A stretch of DNA of 64,000 bases from Streptomyces sp. TRM70350 (GTDB taxonomy: Bacteria; Actinomycetota; Actinomycetes; Streptomycetales; Streptomycetaceae), in NCBI RefSeq assembly GCF_019219825.1, contig NZ_JAHUXH010000006.1, positions 310,001 to 374,000 on the forward strand, written 5' to 3'. Under the pieces are notes generated by a model. It made no database searches. It was not told where the DNA came from and worked only from the letters and a program-made list of their open reading frames with translations. Positions 15,461-24,400 of the stretch are shown here, piece by piece. Numbering within the stretch: position 1 is the first letter of the stretch; the number at the start of each line of letters is the position of its first letter. The position numbers and the translations under genes are program-made.

Positions 15461-18444
15461 CCGGCGCCGCGCTGCCGCAGCACCGACCCCGACCTCCCTT
15501 TCACCACCTCCAACTGCGCATGGATGCGCCGCCGCAGATCGGCGACATGGCTGACGATGCCCACACTCCGGTCCCGTTCGCGCAGTGAGTCGAGCACGTC
15601 CAGCACCTCGTCCAGCGTCTGGTCGTCCAGGCTGCCGAACCCCTCGTCGATGAACAGCGTGTCCAGCCGCACCCCGCCCGCCTCGTCCGTGACGACGTCC
15701 GCGAGGCCGAGGGCGAGGGCGAGCGAGGCGAAGAACGTCTCGCCGCCCGACAGCGTCGAGGTGTCCCGCTCCCGCCCGGTCCAGGCGTCGACGACGTGCA
15801 GCCCGAGGCCACTGCGCCCCCGTCCGGACCGGTCGTCGGAGTGGACGAGGGTGTAGCGGCCCGACGACATCCGTTGCAGCCGTACGGTCGCGGCGGCCGC
15901 CACCTGCTCCAGACGGGCCGCGAGGACGTACGACTCCAGCCGCATCCGGCGTTCGTTCTCGGCGGAGGTGCCGGCCGCGAGCGCGGCCAGCCGGGCCACC
16001 CGGTCGTACTCCTCGCGCAGCGGCCCCAGCCGTCGTACCCCGGCGGCGGCCCGCGCGGACAGCCGGTCGAGTTCGGCACAGCGGCGGGCGGCGGCGTCGC
16101 ACGCGGAGGCGGCGTCGCGCACCCGCTGGTCCGCCACCGCGGCGGCCTCCTCGGCGGCGGCGAGATCGGTGGGCGGCTGCTGGGCGGCTGCCGCGGTGTC
16201 GGCCTCGGCGAGGACGGCCCGTACGGCGGCCTCCTCGGCCTGCCGCGCGTCGAGCCGTCGTTGCAGCTCACGATGGGCGGCGGCGTCCAGCAGGGCGGCG
16301 GCCGCGGCCTGCGGGGTGTCGAAACCGGCGCGGAAGGCGGCGTCGGCGAGGCGGGCGTCGGCGTCCTTGAGGCGCTGGGCGGTGTCCTCGGCGTGCCGTG
16401 CGGCCTCGGCGGCCTCGGTGAGCCGCGCGACCCGGTCCTCCAGTTCGGCGGCCCGCGCGGCCACGCTCCCGGAGGAGCCCCGCGCCTGCGCCAACTCCCC
16501 TTCCAGGGAGATCCTCTCCCGGTCCAGGGCATCCCGGCGGGCCAGCCGGGACGCCGCCCTCAGCTCGGCCTCCCGACGTGCGGCGGTCCTGCGCTCGTGC
16601 TCCTGCTCGGCCCGGCGCAGCTCCTCGCGCGCGGCATGCAGCCCGGACGCCGCCCGCCGGGCCTGCGCGTGCAGCCGCTCCAACTCCTCGGCTTCTTCGA
16701 CGAGTTGGCCGGTCGGAGTGTCGCCCGCCTCGGCGGTCGCGGCGGCCAGCGCCTCGCGTACGACGCCCAGACGGCGCTCGTCCTCGGCGTGCGTCTCCTC
16801 CGCGCGCTGGTAGGCGGCGAGTGCGCGCTCCTCGGCCTCCCGGTCGACGTGCCCGGCGACCTTCCGCGCGGGGGCGGGGTGTTCGGTGGCGCCGCAGACG
16901 GCGCAGGGCTCGCCGTCCTGGAGTCCCGCGGCGAGTTCGGCGGCGATGCCGTTGAGGCGCTGTTCCTTCAGGTCGAGCCAGTGCGCACGCGCCTGGAGCG
17001 CGCGCTCGCCCGAGGCGAGGGCCCGCTGCTGGGCGGCCTCGGTGTCCCCGGCCAGCTGGTCGCGCATCCGTGCGGCGCCGAGCCGCTTCTGCACCGGCTC
17101 ACGGCGCACGGCGAGCTGCTCGGCCCGGGAGGCGGCCTCCTGGGCGGCGTCGATACGGCCCTGGAGCCCGGCCCGGGTCGTCTCCCACCCGGCGAGCCAG
17201 ACCTCGGCCTCGTGCAGGATCTCCTCGTCGGCGCGCTCCTGCCGGTCCAGGTCGGCGCGCTCCGCGCGGACGTCGGCCAGCCGCCGCTCGGCCCGGCGGG
17301 CGGACTCCAGTCCGCCCAGCTCCTCGGCGGTCCGGCGCGCGGCGGCCGCGAGCCCGGCCGCGCCCGCCTCGGCGAAGCTCTCCGGCAGCGCGGCACGCGC
17401 GCGTGCCTCCGCCGCGGCCGCCGCGCGGTGCTCGGCGTCGGCCGACTCCCGCAGCTCCAGCGCGGGCGCGACCGCCTCGGCCTTCCGGGCCCGCTCCATG
17501 CGTTGCCGGTCCGCCCGATGGGCGTCCCCCCGCTCCTCCAGCAGCCGGGCCCGCTCCCGCGCCTCCGCGAACCGCCGCTGCAGGCGGGCCACTTCGCGTA
17601 CGTCGTCCAGCGCCCGGTCGGCCGCGACCTGGGCGGACTCTGCGGCGGCGAGCCCGCACCGGGCCACCGTCAGCTGTTCCCGCGCGGTGCTGCGGGCGAC
17701 GGCGGCGGCGGTCAGCACGGCCTCGGCCAGCCCCGGATCGCCGGGCGCCAGCTCGGGCAGCTCCATCGCGCCGCCCGCCGCCTGCTGCATGCGGTGGGCG
17801 TCGGCCAGCAGTTCCGCGTCCCCGTCGCGCACGCCCGCCTCGGTGGCGCGGCGGCGCTCGGCGAGCCGCTTCTCGACCTCCGCGAACCGGTGGGTGTCGA
17901 AGAGGCGGCCCAGCAGCCGGCCGCGGGCCTCGGCGTCGGCGCGCAGGAAGCGCGCGAAGTCGCCCTGCGGCAGCAGGACCACCTGGCAGAACTGCTCCCG
18001 GCTCATGCCGAGCAGCTGCGTGATCTCCTCGCCGATCTCCTGGTGGGAGCGGCTGAGGTCCTTCCAGGCACCGGCGTCGTACTCGCGCAGCCACGTCTGG
18101 GCCTTGTCGAGCGTGGTGCCCGTGCCGCGCTTCTTGGGGCGTTCCCAGGGCGGCTGGCGGGTGATCTCCAACCGGCGTCCGGCGACGGTCAGTTCGAGCG
18201 TCACCGACGTGCGCGTGCCGGGTGCGGCGTGGTCGCTGCGCAGGGCGGTGCCCTGGCCGCTGTGCCGGGCGCCCGGTACGGAGCCGTAGAGGGCGTAGCA
18301 CACGGCGTCCAGGACGGACGTCTTGCCCGCGCCGGTCGGTCCGTGCAGCAGGAAGAGTCCGGCGGCGGAGAGTTCGTCGAAGTCGACGCTCTGGGTGCCG
18401 CCGAAGGGGCCGAAGGCGGTGATGTCGAGCCGGTGCAGCCTCAC
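15454..18444 (-). CDS. sbcC: SbcC-like SMC-family nuclease ATPase subunit
   Basis: A 996-residue Rad50/SbcC homologue, the ATPase partner of SbcD in DNA end and hairpin processing. The N-terminal Walker A is LLHGPTGAGKTSVLDAVCYA. Long Ala/Glu/Arg-rich coiled coils flank a zinc hook with CAVCGATEHPAP near residue 513. The C-terminal lobe has the ABC signature TLSGGETFFASLALALGLAD and Walker B/D-loop LDTLFIDEGFGSLDDQ. It starts with GTG overlapping the sbcD stop as GTGA, so the subunits are translationally coupled. Length and domain order are normal. Confidence 0.96.
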   Translation of the reverse strand: MRLHRLDITAFGPFGGTQSVDFDELSAAGLFLLHGPTGAGKTSVLDAVCYALYGSVPGARHSGQGTALRSDHAAPGTRTSVTLELTVAGRRLEITRQPPWERPKKRGTGTTLDKAQTWLREYDAGAWKDLSRSHQEIGEEITQLLGMSREQFCQVVLLPQGDFARFLRADAEARGRLLGRLFDTHRFAEVEKRLAERRRATEAGVRDGDAELLADAHRMQQAAGGAMELPELAPGDPGLAEAVLTAAAVARSTAREQLTVARCGLAAAESAQVAADRALDDVREVARLQRRFAEARERARLLEERGDAHRADRQRMERARKAEAVAPALELRESADAEHRAAAAAEARARAALPESFAEAGAAGLAAAARRTAEELGGLESARRAERRLADVRAERADLDRQERADEEILHEAEVWLAGWETTRAGLQGRIDAAQEAASRAEQLAVRREPVQKRLGAARMRDQLAGDTEAAQQRALASGERALQARAHWLDLKEQRLNGIAAELAAGLQDGEPCAVCGATEHPAPARKVAGHVDREAEERALAAYQRAEETHAEDERRLGVVREALAAATAEAGDTPTGQLVEEAEELERLHAQARRAASGLHAAREELRRAEQEHERRTAARREAELRAASRLARRDALDRERISLEGELAQARGSSGSVAARAAELEDRVARLTEAAEAARHAEDTAQRLKDADARLADAAFRAGFDTPQAAAAALLDAAAHRELQRRLDARQAEEAAVRAVLAEADTAAAAQQPPTDLAAAEEAAAVADQRVRDAASACDAAARRCAELDRLSARAAAGVRRLGPLREEYDRVARLAALAAGTSAENERRMRLESYVLAARLEQVAAAATVRLQRMSSGRYTLVHSDDRSGRGRSGLGLHVVDAWTGRERDTSTLSGGETFFASLALALGLADVVTDEAGGVRLDTLFIDEGFGSLDDQTLDEVLDVLDSLRERDRSVGIVSHVADLRRRIHAQLEVVKGRSGSVLRQRGAGH

Positions 18445-19604
18445 CGGGCCACCTCCCGCAGGGTCTCGTCCGCGCGCACGGCGTCGAACGCGTCCCGCAG
18501 CACGGCCTGTTCGTGCTCGTCGGGCCCCGCCCCGCGCACATGCGCCACGAAGTCCTCGGCGATCTGCTGGTCACTGCGGTCCGCGAGACGGCCGGCGTAC
18601 GACGCCTCGGGCTCGTCGGGGGCCCGCTCGGGGGCGAAGACGAGACTGAGGGTGTGCGGGAAACGCTCGGTGAGGCGGGCCATGGGATCGGCCGGGCGGA
18701 CCGGGTCGGTGAGGGCCGCCTCGACCCACGCCTCCTCGTGCCGCGCGAGCGCCGGATCGGCGAGCAGCTCCTCCAGCGGCCCCCTGATCCGGGCCAGCGG
18801 CCGCGGCACCGGGCAGTCGACGCGCTCGGCGGTGACGGACCCCTGGGCGTCGAGGTCGACGAGCCACATGCTCTTGCGGTGCCCGGCCTCCGAGAAGGAG
18901 TACGCCAGCGGGGAACCGGAGTACCGCACGCGCTCGGTGAGGGTCTGGCAGCCGTGCAGATGCCCGAGCGCCACATAGTCCACGCCGTCGAAGACACCGG
19001 ACGGCACCGCCGCGACCCCGCCGACGGTGATGTCGCGCTCGCTGTCGCTGGCCTGGCCGCCGGTGACGAAGGCGTGCGCGAGGACGACGGACCGGGTGCC
19101 ACGCGCGCGTGCCGCGAGGTCGGCCCGGACCCGCTCCATGGCGGCGGCGAGCACCGCCTCGTGGCCCGCCTTGCCCACCCCGAACTCATCCTTCACCAGG
19201 GCGGGTTCGAGATACGGCAGCCCGTAGAACGCCACGTCGCCGAACGCGTCCTGAAGCACCACCGGGGTGCCGCACGCCGACGGCTCGGTGCGCAGATGGA
19301 TGCCCGCCCGCCCGATCAGCCCGGCGCCGACCCCGAGGCGGCGGGCCGAGTCGTGGTTCCCGGAGATCATCACCGTCGGCACACCGAGGTCGGCGAGCCG
19401 GTGCAGGGCGTCGTCGAACAGCTCCACCGCGGCCAGCGGCGGCACCGCCCGGTCGTACACATCCCCCGACACGACCACCGCGTCGACGTCGCGCTCGCGC
19501 ACGGTCGTGACGAGGTGGCCGATGAACTCGGCCTGGGCGCCGAGCAGGCTCACCCGGTGGAACGCCCGGCCGAGATGCCAGTCGGAAGTGTGCAGCAGTC
19601 TCAT
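18441..19604 (-). CDS. sbcD: SbcD nuclease subunit
   Basis: A 387-residue Mre11/SbcD nuclease. Metal-binding phosphoesterase motifs are in order: HTSDWHLGR, VVVSGDVYDRA, MISGNHDSARRLG and ALGHLHGCQ. With SbcC it forms the Mn-dependent complex that cuts hairpins and processes double-strand ends. It is first in the sbcD-sbcC operon; the ATG start is at the beginning of the homology. The adjacent IMPACT gene is 124 bases away and looks independent. Confidence 0.96.
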   Translation of the reverse strand: MRLLHTSDWHLGRAFHRVSLLGAQAEFIGHLVTTVRERDVDAVVVSGDVYDRAVPPLAAVELFDDALHRLADLGVPTVMISGNHDSARRLGVGAGLIGRAGIHLRTEPSACGTPVVLQDAFGDVAFYGLPYLEPALVKDEFGVGKAGHEAVLAAAMERVRADLAARARGTRSVVLAHAFVTGGQASDSERDITVGGVAAVPSGVFDGVDYVALGHLHGCQTLTERVRYSGSPLAYSFSEAGHRKSMWLVDLDAQGSVTAERVDCPVPRPLARIRGPLEELLADPALARHEEAWVEAALTDPVRPADPMARLTERFPHTLSLVFAPERAPDEPEASYAGRLADRSDQQIAEDFVAHVRGAGPDEHEQAVLRDAFDAVRADETLREVAR

Positions 19605-19728
19605 GATCCCCGAGACTAACGGCCAGGTCTGACACCACGGGCGGTTACTCCCGTATCACCCCGTCTGACCGGCTCCGGCCATGTCCGTTACGGGCGTTTA
19701 ACCCCACTCACTACGGAAATCCCCCGAA

Positions 19729-20355
19729 CTAGACGTCCCCGTACGCCTCCCCACCCAACTCCAGTCCCGCCGTCCCCGCGGTGATGTCCGCGAGCCATGC
19801 CCGAAAGGCGTCCACGTCGGCGTCCGGAAGCCCCACCTCGATCGTGACCGCCTCCCCGTAGCGCACGTCCCGCACCTCGCGCCCAGTGGCGCGCAGGTCG
19901 TTCTGGACCTTGCCCGCGCGCTGGTGGTCGACGGTCACCGTGGCCAGCCGGAAGCGGCGCCGGGTGAGGGTGCCGAGGGCGTCGAGCGCCTCGCCGACCG
20001 CCCCGCCGTACGCCCTGATGAGCCCGCCCGCGCCGAGCTTGACCCCGCCGTAGTGGCGGGTGACGACGGCGACGACGTACCGCATGTCGCGGCGCAGCAG
20101 CATCTGCAGCATGGGGACGCCGGCGGTGCCGCCGGGTTCGCCGTCGTCGCTCGCCTTCTGGATCGCGGCGTCGGCGCCGATGACGTACGCCCAGCAGTTG
20201 TGCGTGGCATCGGCGTGCTCCTTGCGCACGGCGGCGACGAAGTCCTGGGCCTCCTGCTCGGTGGCGGCCGGGGCGAGGGCGCACAGGAAGCGCGAGCGGT
20301 TGACCTCGGTTTCGTGCACGCCCGCGCGGGCGACCGTGCGGTACTCGTCCTGCAT
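19729..20355 (-). CDS. YigZ/IMPACT-family protein
   Basis: A 208-residue UPF0029/IMPACT protein. The N-terminal domain has the typical NRSRFLCALAP, ATHNCWAYVIG, KASDDGEPGGTAG and VVTRHYGGVKLGAGGL motifs; the C-terminal domain is the short ferredoxin-like DUF1949 type. Eukaryotic IMPACT inhibits Gcn2 and bacterial YigZ has no settled function. It has a single-gene layout and is not coupled to its neighbours. Confidence 0.92.
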   Translation of the reverse strand: MQDEYRTVARAGVHETEVNRSRFLCALAPAATEQEAQDFVAAVRKEHADATHNCWAYVIGADAAIQKASDDGEPGGTAGVPMLQMLLRRDMRYVVAVVTRHYGGVKLGAGGLIRAYGGAVGEALDALGTLTRRRFRLATVTVDHQRAGKVQNDLRATGREVRDVRYGEAVTIEVGLPDADVDAFRAWLADITAGTAGLELGGEAYGDV

Positions 20356-20436
20356 CGGACCAGCCTATGCGCTACGCGCGCGTGCCCCCGGCGGGCGAAG
20401 CCGCTCCCCTGGGGCCCGCCCTGCCAAGAGCCCTCC

Positions 20437-20979
20437 CTACTTCTTCTTCCCCCTGGGCACCAGCACGTCCGTCAGCAGCGCCACCCCGGGCCGCAGCGCG
20501 TCCCACCCGCTCCCGTACCAGGCCAGCACGGCGATCGCCGAGGTGGGGAACTTCACCCGCACCCGGTCCAGCGTGTCACCGAGGCCGTCCCCGGCGAGCG
20601 CGAGGACCAGCTCCTCAAGTCCGGGGTTGTGTCCGACGAGGAGCAGTGTCCGGATCTCGGGCGGGACGGCCTGCACGGCGGCCAGCAGGTCGGGTACGTC
20701 GGCCGCGTACAGCCGTGGGTCGTGCCGTACCGGCGGCGGGGTGCCCCACTGGGCGGACGCCAGTTGCCAGGTCTGGCGGGCGCGTACGGCGGTGGAGCAC
20801 AGGGCGAGGTCCGGCAGGCAGTCGGCCTCGGCGAGCGCGCGGCCGGCGGCCGGTGCGTCCCGGCGGCCGCGGGGTGCGAGCGGGCGCTCGTGGTCGGCGA
20901 CGCCGGGCGGCCGGGCGGACTTGGCGTGCCGTAGCACGACCAGGCGGCGCAGCGGGCCCGATCCCGCGCGCGAGATCAT
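20437..20979 (-). CDS. SixA-like histidine phosphatase
   Basis: A 180-residue member of the histidine phosphatase superfamily: the phosphohistidine RHG-type motif appears as VVLRHAKSARPPG and the second catalytic His is in LLLVGHNPGLEELVLAL. SixA in enterobacteria dephosphorylates phosphohistidine on ArcB or PTS proteins; the partner here is unknown. The C-terminus ends in a basic RGKKK tail. Its ATG overlaps the stop of the upstream CysRS-like gene (ATGA), so both are made together. Confidence 0.88.
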   Translation of the reverse strand: MISRAGSGPLRRLVVLRHAKSARPPGVADHERPLAPRGRRDAPAAGRALAEADCLPDLALCSTAVRARQTWQLASAQWGTPPPVRHDPRLYAADVPDLLAAVQAVPPEIRTLLLVGHNPGLEELVLALAGDGLGDTLDRVRVKFPTSAIAVLAWYGSGWDALRPGVALLTDVLVPRGKKK

Positions 20980-21698
20980 GCCGGGGCTCCGAGGTCGCGG
21001 GTCAGGTCGAGGCCGAGCAGCCGGTCCGCGTAGGCGTACGTCTCGAAGCGGGCGCCGTGCGGCAGGTCCGGTTCGCTCTCCACCCGGCGCAGGACGCGCA
21101 GCACCGAGGGCACGTCCAGGTCGTCCTCCCAGGCGGTGCGGAGCTGTCCGCGCACCTCGTCGGGGACCGGCCGCGACGGATGCCGCGCCCAGTCGGCGAC
21201 GGCCCGCCGCCAGCGGGCGAGCGTGTCGCGAGCCTCGCCCAGGGCCGTGTCGTCGAGCCGCACGGGATCGCTGCGGTGCCGGGAGAGGAGCGCCAGACGG
21301 AACACGGCCGGATCGTCGCCCACCGGCGTCCCCCGGCCGTCCGACACCGGCGCCACCGCGACGCGCACCCCGTCCGGCTTCGCCCCGCCCTCCTCCACCA
21401 CATGGATGACCTGCCGCTCACCGAGCCCGGCCCCGGCGTCGTGGCGGTCCTCGAAGGGCCGGATGCCGAGGGCCGCGGCGGCCGTCCGGAGTTCCGCCCG
21501 GTCCCGGTCGCCGGACAGCACCCCGAGGACCGGCGTGTTGCCCAGTTCCAGGGCGCGGACCAGCACGTCGGCGACCAGCAGGACGCGCAGGGCGGTGGGG
21601 TCGAGGGCGGGCACGTGGGCCTCGACACAGGTCAGTCCCCGGCGGGTCGTGGACGCGTCGACGGGTTCGCCGGTCCGGGCGTCGATGATGCGCAGCAC
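20976..21698 (-). CDS. Uncharacterised protein resembling a truncated cysteinyl-tRNA synthetase core
   Basis: A 240-residue protein beginning with GTG. The start (LRIIDARTGEPVDA) and the following DPTALRVLLVADVLVRALEL recall the N-terminal Rossmann half of CysRS/MshC, and the C-terminal part is helical like the aaRS DALR region. The HIGH and KMSKS signatures are not visible, so no aminoacylation is expected. I make this comparison from general resemblance only; it could be an unrelated actinobacterial family. It is coupled to the SixA-like phosphatase by a 4-base overlap, and the two probably act together. Confidence 0.5.
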   Translation of the reverse strand: MLRIIDARTGEPVDASTTRRGLTCVEAHVPALDPTALRVLLVADVLVRALELGNTPVLGVLSGDRDRAELRTAAAALGIRPFEDRHDAGAGLGERQVIHVVEEGGAKPDGVRVAVAPVSDGRGTPVGDDPAVFRLALLSRHRSDPVRLDDTALGEARDTLARWRRAVADWARHPSRPVPDEVRGQLRTAWEDDLDVPSVLRVLRRVESEPDLPHGARFETYAYADRLLGLDLTRDLGAPA

Positions 21699-21960
21699 GC
21701 AGCGAGCCTAGGCGCGCGGACGCCCGTACGCACGACACGCGTTCCGGACAGACCGCCGGGGAAGCGAAGGCGGATACTCCGGCAGGCCGTCGCAAGCCGA
21801 CCTCCTCGCGGCCTCGCCACGGGCGGCGAGCGGCGCGAGCGGTGTCCTCCCTTGGTCCTCCACCGTCGGCCCGTTCCACGAAACAGCACCGGCGGCCGAC
21901 CACTGCGGCCCCCAGAGGTTCCCGGTCGCCGATCCTGGCTCACAGGCCCGCCTCGGGCGC

Positions 21961-22384
21961 ATGCGCGAGCGGATTGCCGCGCTCATCGGCCGCAGGCGGC
22001 GGATCAAGGCCGCCACGATCGCCACTGGCGTCGTCGCCGGGCTCGGTGTCCTGGCCACCACGGGACACCCGTCAGCCGCCGGGACGGTGCAGGCCGCCTC
22101 TGCGCGAAGGACGCCTCACATGACTGCCGCGCCGCACAACTCGACCAGCACCGCACGGGTCCCTCACCGCCCACGTGGTCGCAGAGAAGACCGGCAAGCA
22201 CCGGCGGGAACACCAGGCGGCCAGCTACAACGGTATCCTGCGCGAGTCGAGCGGCAATCCCAAAGCCATCAACGACTGGGACTCCAACGCCGCGGCAGGA
22301 ATCCCCTTCAAGGGCGTTCTCGTGCGCCGAGCTGAAGGCGTGCGCCAATCCGTTGACGGAACCCTATCCGTGAGACTGCGGTGA
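21961..22384 (+). pseudogene. Decayed lytic transglycosylase-like secreted protein
   Basis: The first frame gives a basic N-terminus and signal-like segment (KAATIATGVVAGLGVLATTG). After about 22110 the homology jumps to another frame, which contains SYNGILRESSGNPKAINDWD. The latter closely matches the intact protein at 32274 (LMRESSGDPGAINTWDSNAQ). The frame then diverges before the rest of the SLT domain. So this is a frameshifted, truncated paralogue of that transglycosylase. No function is expected. Confidence 0.6.
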
Positions 22385-22549
22385 GTTAACTGCCGCTGCA
22401 ATGCGCTGAGTTCATGGAAGAGTCACTCGCGAGTGATCGTCGGTCACTCGCGGGCCCTGTCGGGCTCGGAGAAAGCATCGGGTGCCATGCAATGCCAGGA
22501 ACTCGTTCAACAAGTCCTGGCAGCACCCCACACGAAGGGAAACAGACTC

Positions 22550-22828
22550 TTGCGTACACGTCTGGGTGTTGTGGCTTCGGTCGCAGTCGGAATTGTCGCT
22601 GTCGCCGGCGGTTCAGCGATGGCCGCCCCGGCGCAGCCGGGCGCTTCAGTCACAGCTCCCGCTTCCTATCTGCACTTCCATGGCAGTGGTCCGACGCAGT
22701 CCATGGCCGAGGATGCCGCCATGGCTCGAATGGTGGCGCACGACCCCGCCTGCGTGGTCGTGAACATCCACTCGGAGCACGTCGTCATGGGCCCGTGGCG
22801 AGTAACTGTCACCGCCAACTGCCCGTGA
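22550..22828 (+). CDS. Small secreted protein of unknown function
   Basis: A predicted 92-residue exported protein. I prefer the TTG at 22550 because GAAGGGA lies nine bases upstream and the signal peptide then starts properly (RTRLGVVASVAVGIVAVAGG, cleavage near AMAAPA). An ATG at 22487 is an alternative. The mature part (about 65 residues) has a pair of cysteines (DPACVVVNI and the C-terminal NCP), probably a disulfide. I do not recognise the family. A strong hairpin follows. Confidence 0.55.
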   Translation: MRTRLGVVASVAVGIVAVAGGSAMAAPAQPGASVTAPASYLHFHGSGPTQSMAEDAAMARMVAHDPACVVVNIHSEHVVMGPWRVTVTANCP

Positions 22829-22943
22829 CGAAGTGGCGGATCAGGACGAGTGTCCCTGAGCGGTCGGCCGGCTGATCCACCTGTCCGGTCGCCCCATTGT
22901 CGGCACGCCGCGAACCCTGACTGATTCCCGGCCGATCCGACAA

Positions 22944-22979
22944 GGAGTGCGGGGGCGGGCCGACCCGCCCCCGCACTCC
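22944..22979. terminator. Strong bidirectional hairpin
   Basis: A 16-bp perfect GC-rich stem (22944-22959 with 22964-22979) and a 4-base loop. It lies between the plus-strand small secreted protein gene and the minus-strand gene ending at 23050 and can serve both. The rest of 22829-23049 shows nothing else. Confidence 0.8.
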
Positions 22980-23049
22980 CCATTGACTCATTCATGTCCG
23001 GTCGGGCCGCCCACGGCCTGCCGGTGTCCGCACGGGTGAAGGCCCCTCG

Positions 23050-23502
23050 TCAGTCGGTGACGCGAGTGAATATGGGATCCGACTTGTAAGACACATCATT
23101 GTTTCCTGCCCTGTACGCCACCTGCGTTTCGAAATCGCCGGCCCTGCCGAAGGCCAGAGGAAGCCAGGCGTGCCCTTCCTTGTCCACGGTCGCCGAGGTG
23201 CCGTCGGCCTCCCACTTGTCGATCTCCGGGAAGTACATCTCCATGAAGACCTTTCGGTTGCTGTCCGTCGTACTGGACTTCACGGGTACCTGGACGTGCA
23301 GCCAGCAGGTCTCATTCACCTTCATGGCTGTTACATCGCATGTCGCTCCCGCCTCGTCGGCCTCGGTGAACGCCTGGTAGGTGATCTTGTCCTGGCCGAC
23401 CGGCGCCGCGGCCGCAGGCGGGCAACCCGTCATGCCCGCACCCAAAGCACAGACAGCCATGGCGGTCGTTGCAGCAAGATGCCTCCTGCCCATACGGATC
23501 AT
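23050..23502 (-). CDS. Secreted or lipid-anchored protein of unknown function
   Basis: A 150-residue exported protein. The N-terminus (HLAATTAMAVCALGAGMTGC) is a signal peptide; MTGC could be an imperfect lipobox, otherwise cleavage is at PPAAAA. The mature part contains two cysteines (ATCDVTAMK, ETCWLHVQ) and beta-rich sequence such as KVFMEMYFPEIDKW. I do not recognise a family. The ATG at 23502 has a GGAGAGGA site upstream; an ATG nine bases downstream is also possible. It is not coupled to the neighbouring hemerythrin gene. Confidence 0.65.
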   Translation of the reverse strand: MIRMGRRHLAATTAMAVCALGAGMTGCPPAAAAPVGQDKITYQAFTEADEAGATCDVTAMKVNETCWLHVQVPVKSSTTDSNRKVFMEMYFPEIDKWEADGTSATVDKEGHAWLPLAFGRAGDFETQVAYRAGNNDVSYKSDPIFTRVTD

Positions 23503-23581
23503 GCCGGGGGTCCTCTCCAACTCGGGTGTCACCGCGGCCCTCAGAGGGCCGCCTGGTGCTTCAGGGTCCCTCGTACTACGC

Positions 23582-24313
23582 CTACCGGTCTGTACCGCTG
23601 CCGTACGGTTCCGCGGCTGTGGGCGGCTCCACTGTTCGGAGGACTTGCTCCGGCACTCCGAGATCCTCGTAGAGCCGGCTGCGCGGGCGAGGGCCGAGTG
23701 TCGTGGAGAGGGCCGCGAGAGTGGCTCCTGCCTCGTCGTCCGGTACGGCGGCGAGCGTGGCCCGCACGATGGCCGCACGGTCGGCGGGCGGGAGGGACGG
23801 CAGCATGCGGCGGAGGTCGGCAAGGCTCTCCTCCGGGGTGCGGGATGCCTTGAAGGCGCCGAAGACGGCAGCGAGTTCGGCATCACTGCACGCCTGCCAC
23901 AGGGCGGGCATCGCCACCGTCTCCTCCGCATGCAGGTGGGCGAGGTAGGCGCTGATCAGCTCGTTCACGGCCAGGTAGAGGCCGTGTCGTGCCTCGGGCA
24001 GCGAGTCGGCCGGGGTCTTCGGCAGCCGGCGTGCCCGCTCGTCGAACGCGGTGAGCGCCGCATCGAGGCGCAGGTGCTCGGCGTCCATCGCCTCGGCGGC
24101 TTCGGCCGCCTTCTCCCGCAGCAGCGGGTGGATGTAGGCGTCCTCGTGGTCGGCGTGCTCACGGAGCTCCCGCGTCATGGCCAGGCAGCCCTCCGCGATG
24201 CGCTCGGCACAGTCCGGCTGCGCGATGTCGGCGGCGCCGACATCGACGGCGAGAGCGAAGAGCCGCTCCCGTTGCCCCATGTGAACATTCCTGTACAAAT
24301 CGACCCTGGGCAT
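23582..24313 (-). CDS. Hemerythrin-like (HHE domain) protein
   Basis: A 243-residue cytoplasmic protein with a hemerythrin HHE four-helix bundle in its N-terminal half: ELREHADHEDAYIHPLL, DAEHLRLDAAL and AYLAHLHAEETVAMP carry the His/Glu ligands of a di-iron site. Such proteins bind O2, NO or iron; the C-terminal 90 residues are helical and of unknown role. The ATG start has GAGGAG ten bases upstream. It is divergent from a MarR regulator across a perfect inverted repeat, so repression by that regulator, relieved by a small molecule or oxidant, is likely. Confidence 0.85.
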   Translation of the reverse strand: MPRVDLYRNVHMGQRERLFALAVDVGAADIAQPDCAERIAEGCLAMTRELREHADHEDAYIHPLLREKAAEAAEAMDAEHLRLDAALTAFDERARRLPKTPADSLPEARHGLYLAVNELISAYLAHLHAEETVAMPALWQACSDAELAAVFGAFKASRTPEESLADLRRMLPSLPPADRAAIVRATLAAVPDDEAGATLAALSTTLGPRPRSRLYEDLGVPEQVLRTVEPPTAAEPYGSGTDR

Positions 24314-24351
24314 GACTGCGCTGCTCCTCGTCCGGGATTTCTTGGGTATGA

Positions 24352-24386
24352 TGACAACACATTCACATACAGACAATGTGTTGTCA
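24352..24386. promoter_or_regulatory. Probable MarR operator between divergent genes
   Basis: TGACAACACATT (24352-24363) and AATGTGTTGTCA (24375-24386) form a perfect 12-bp inverted repeat with an 11-base spacer. It is AT-richer than its surroundings, ends 14 bases before the MarR start and lies 38 bases from the hemerythrin start. Such sites are typical for dimeric MarR regulators. Confidence 0.7.
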
Positions 24387-24400
24387 ACGGGAGCGGATCG

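Noticed and set aside
15454..18978. Long plus-strand frames opposite sbcC-sbcD
   Set aside because: Low-complexity Arg/Pro/Gly-rich translations that mirror the codon structure of the real minus-strand genes.
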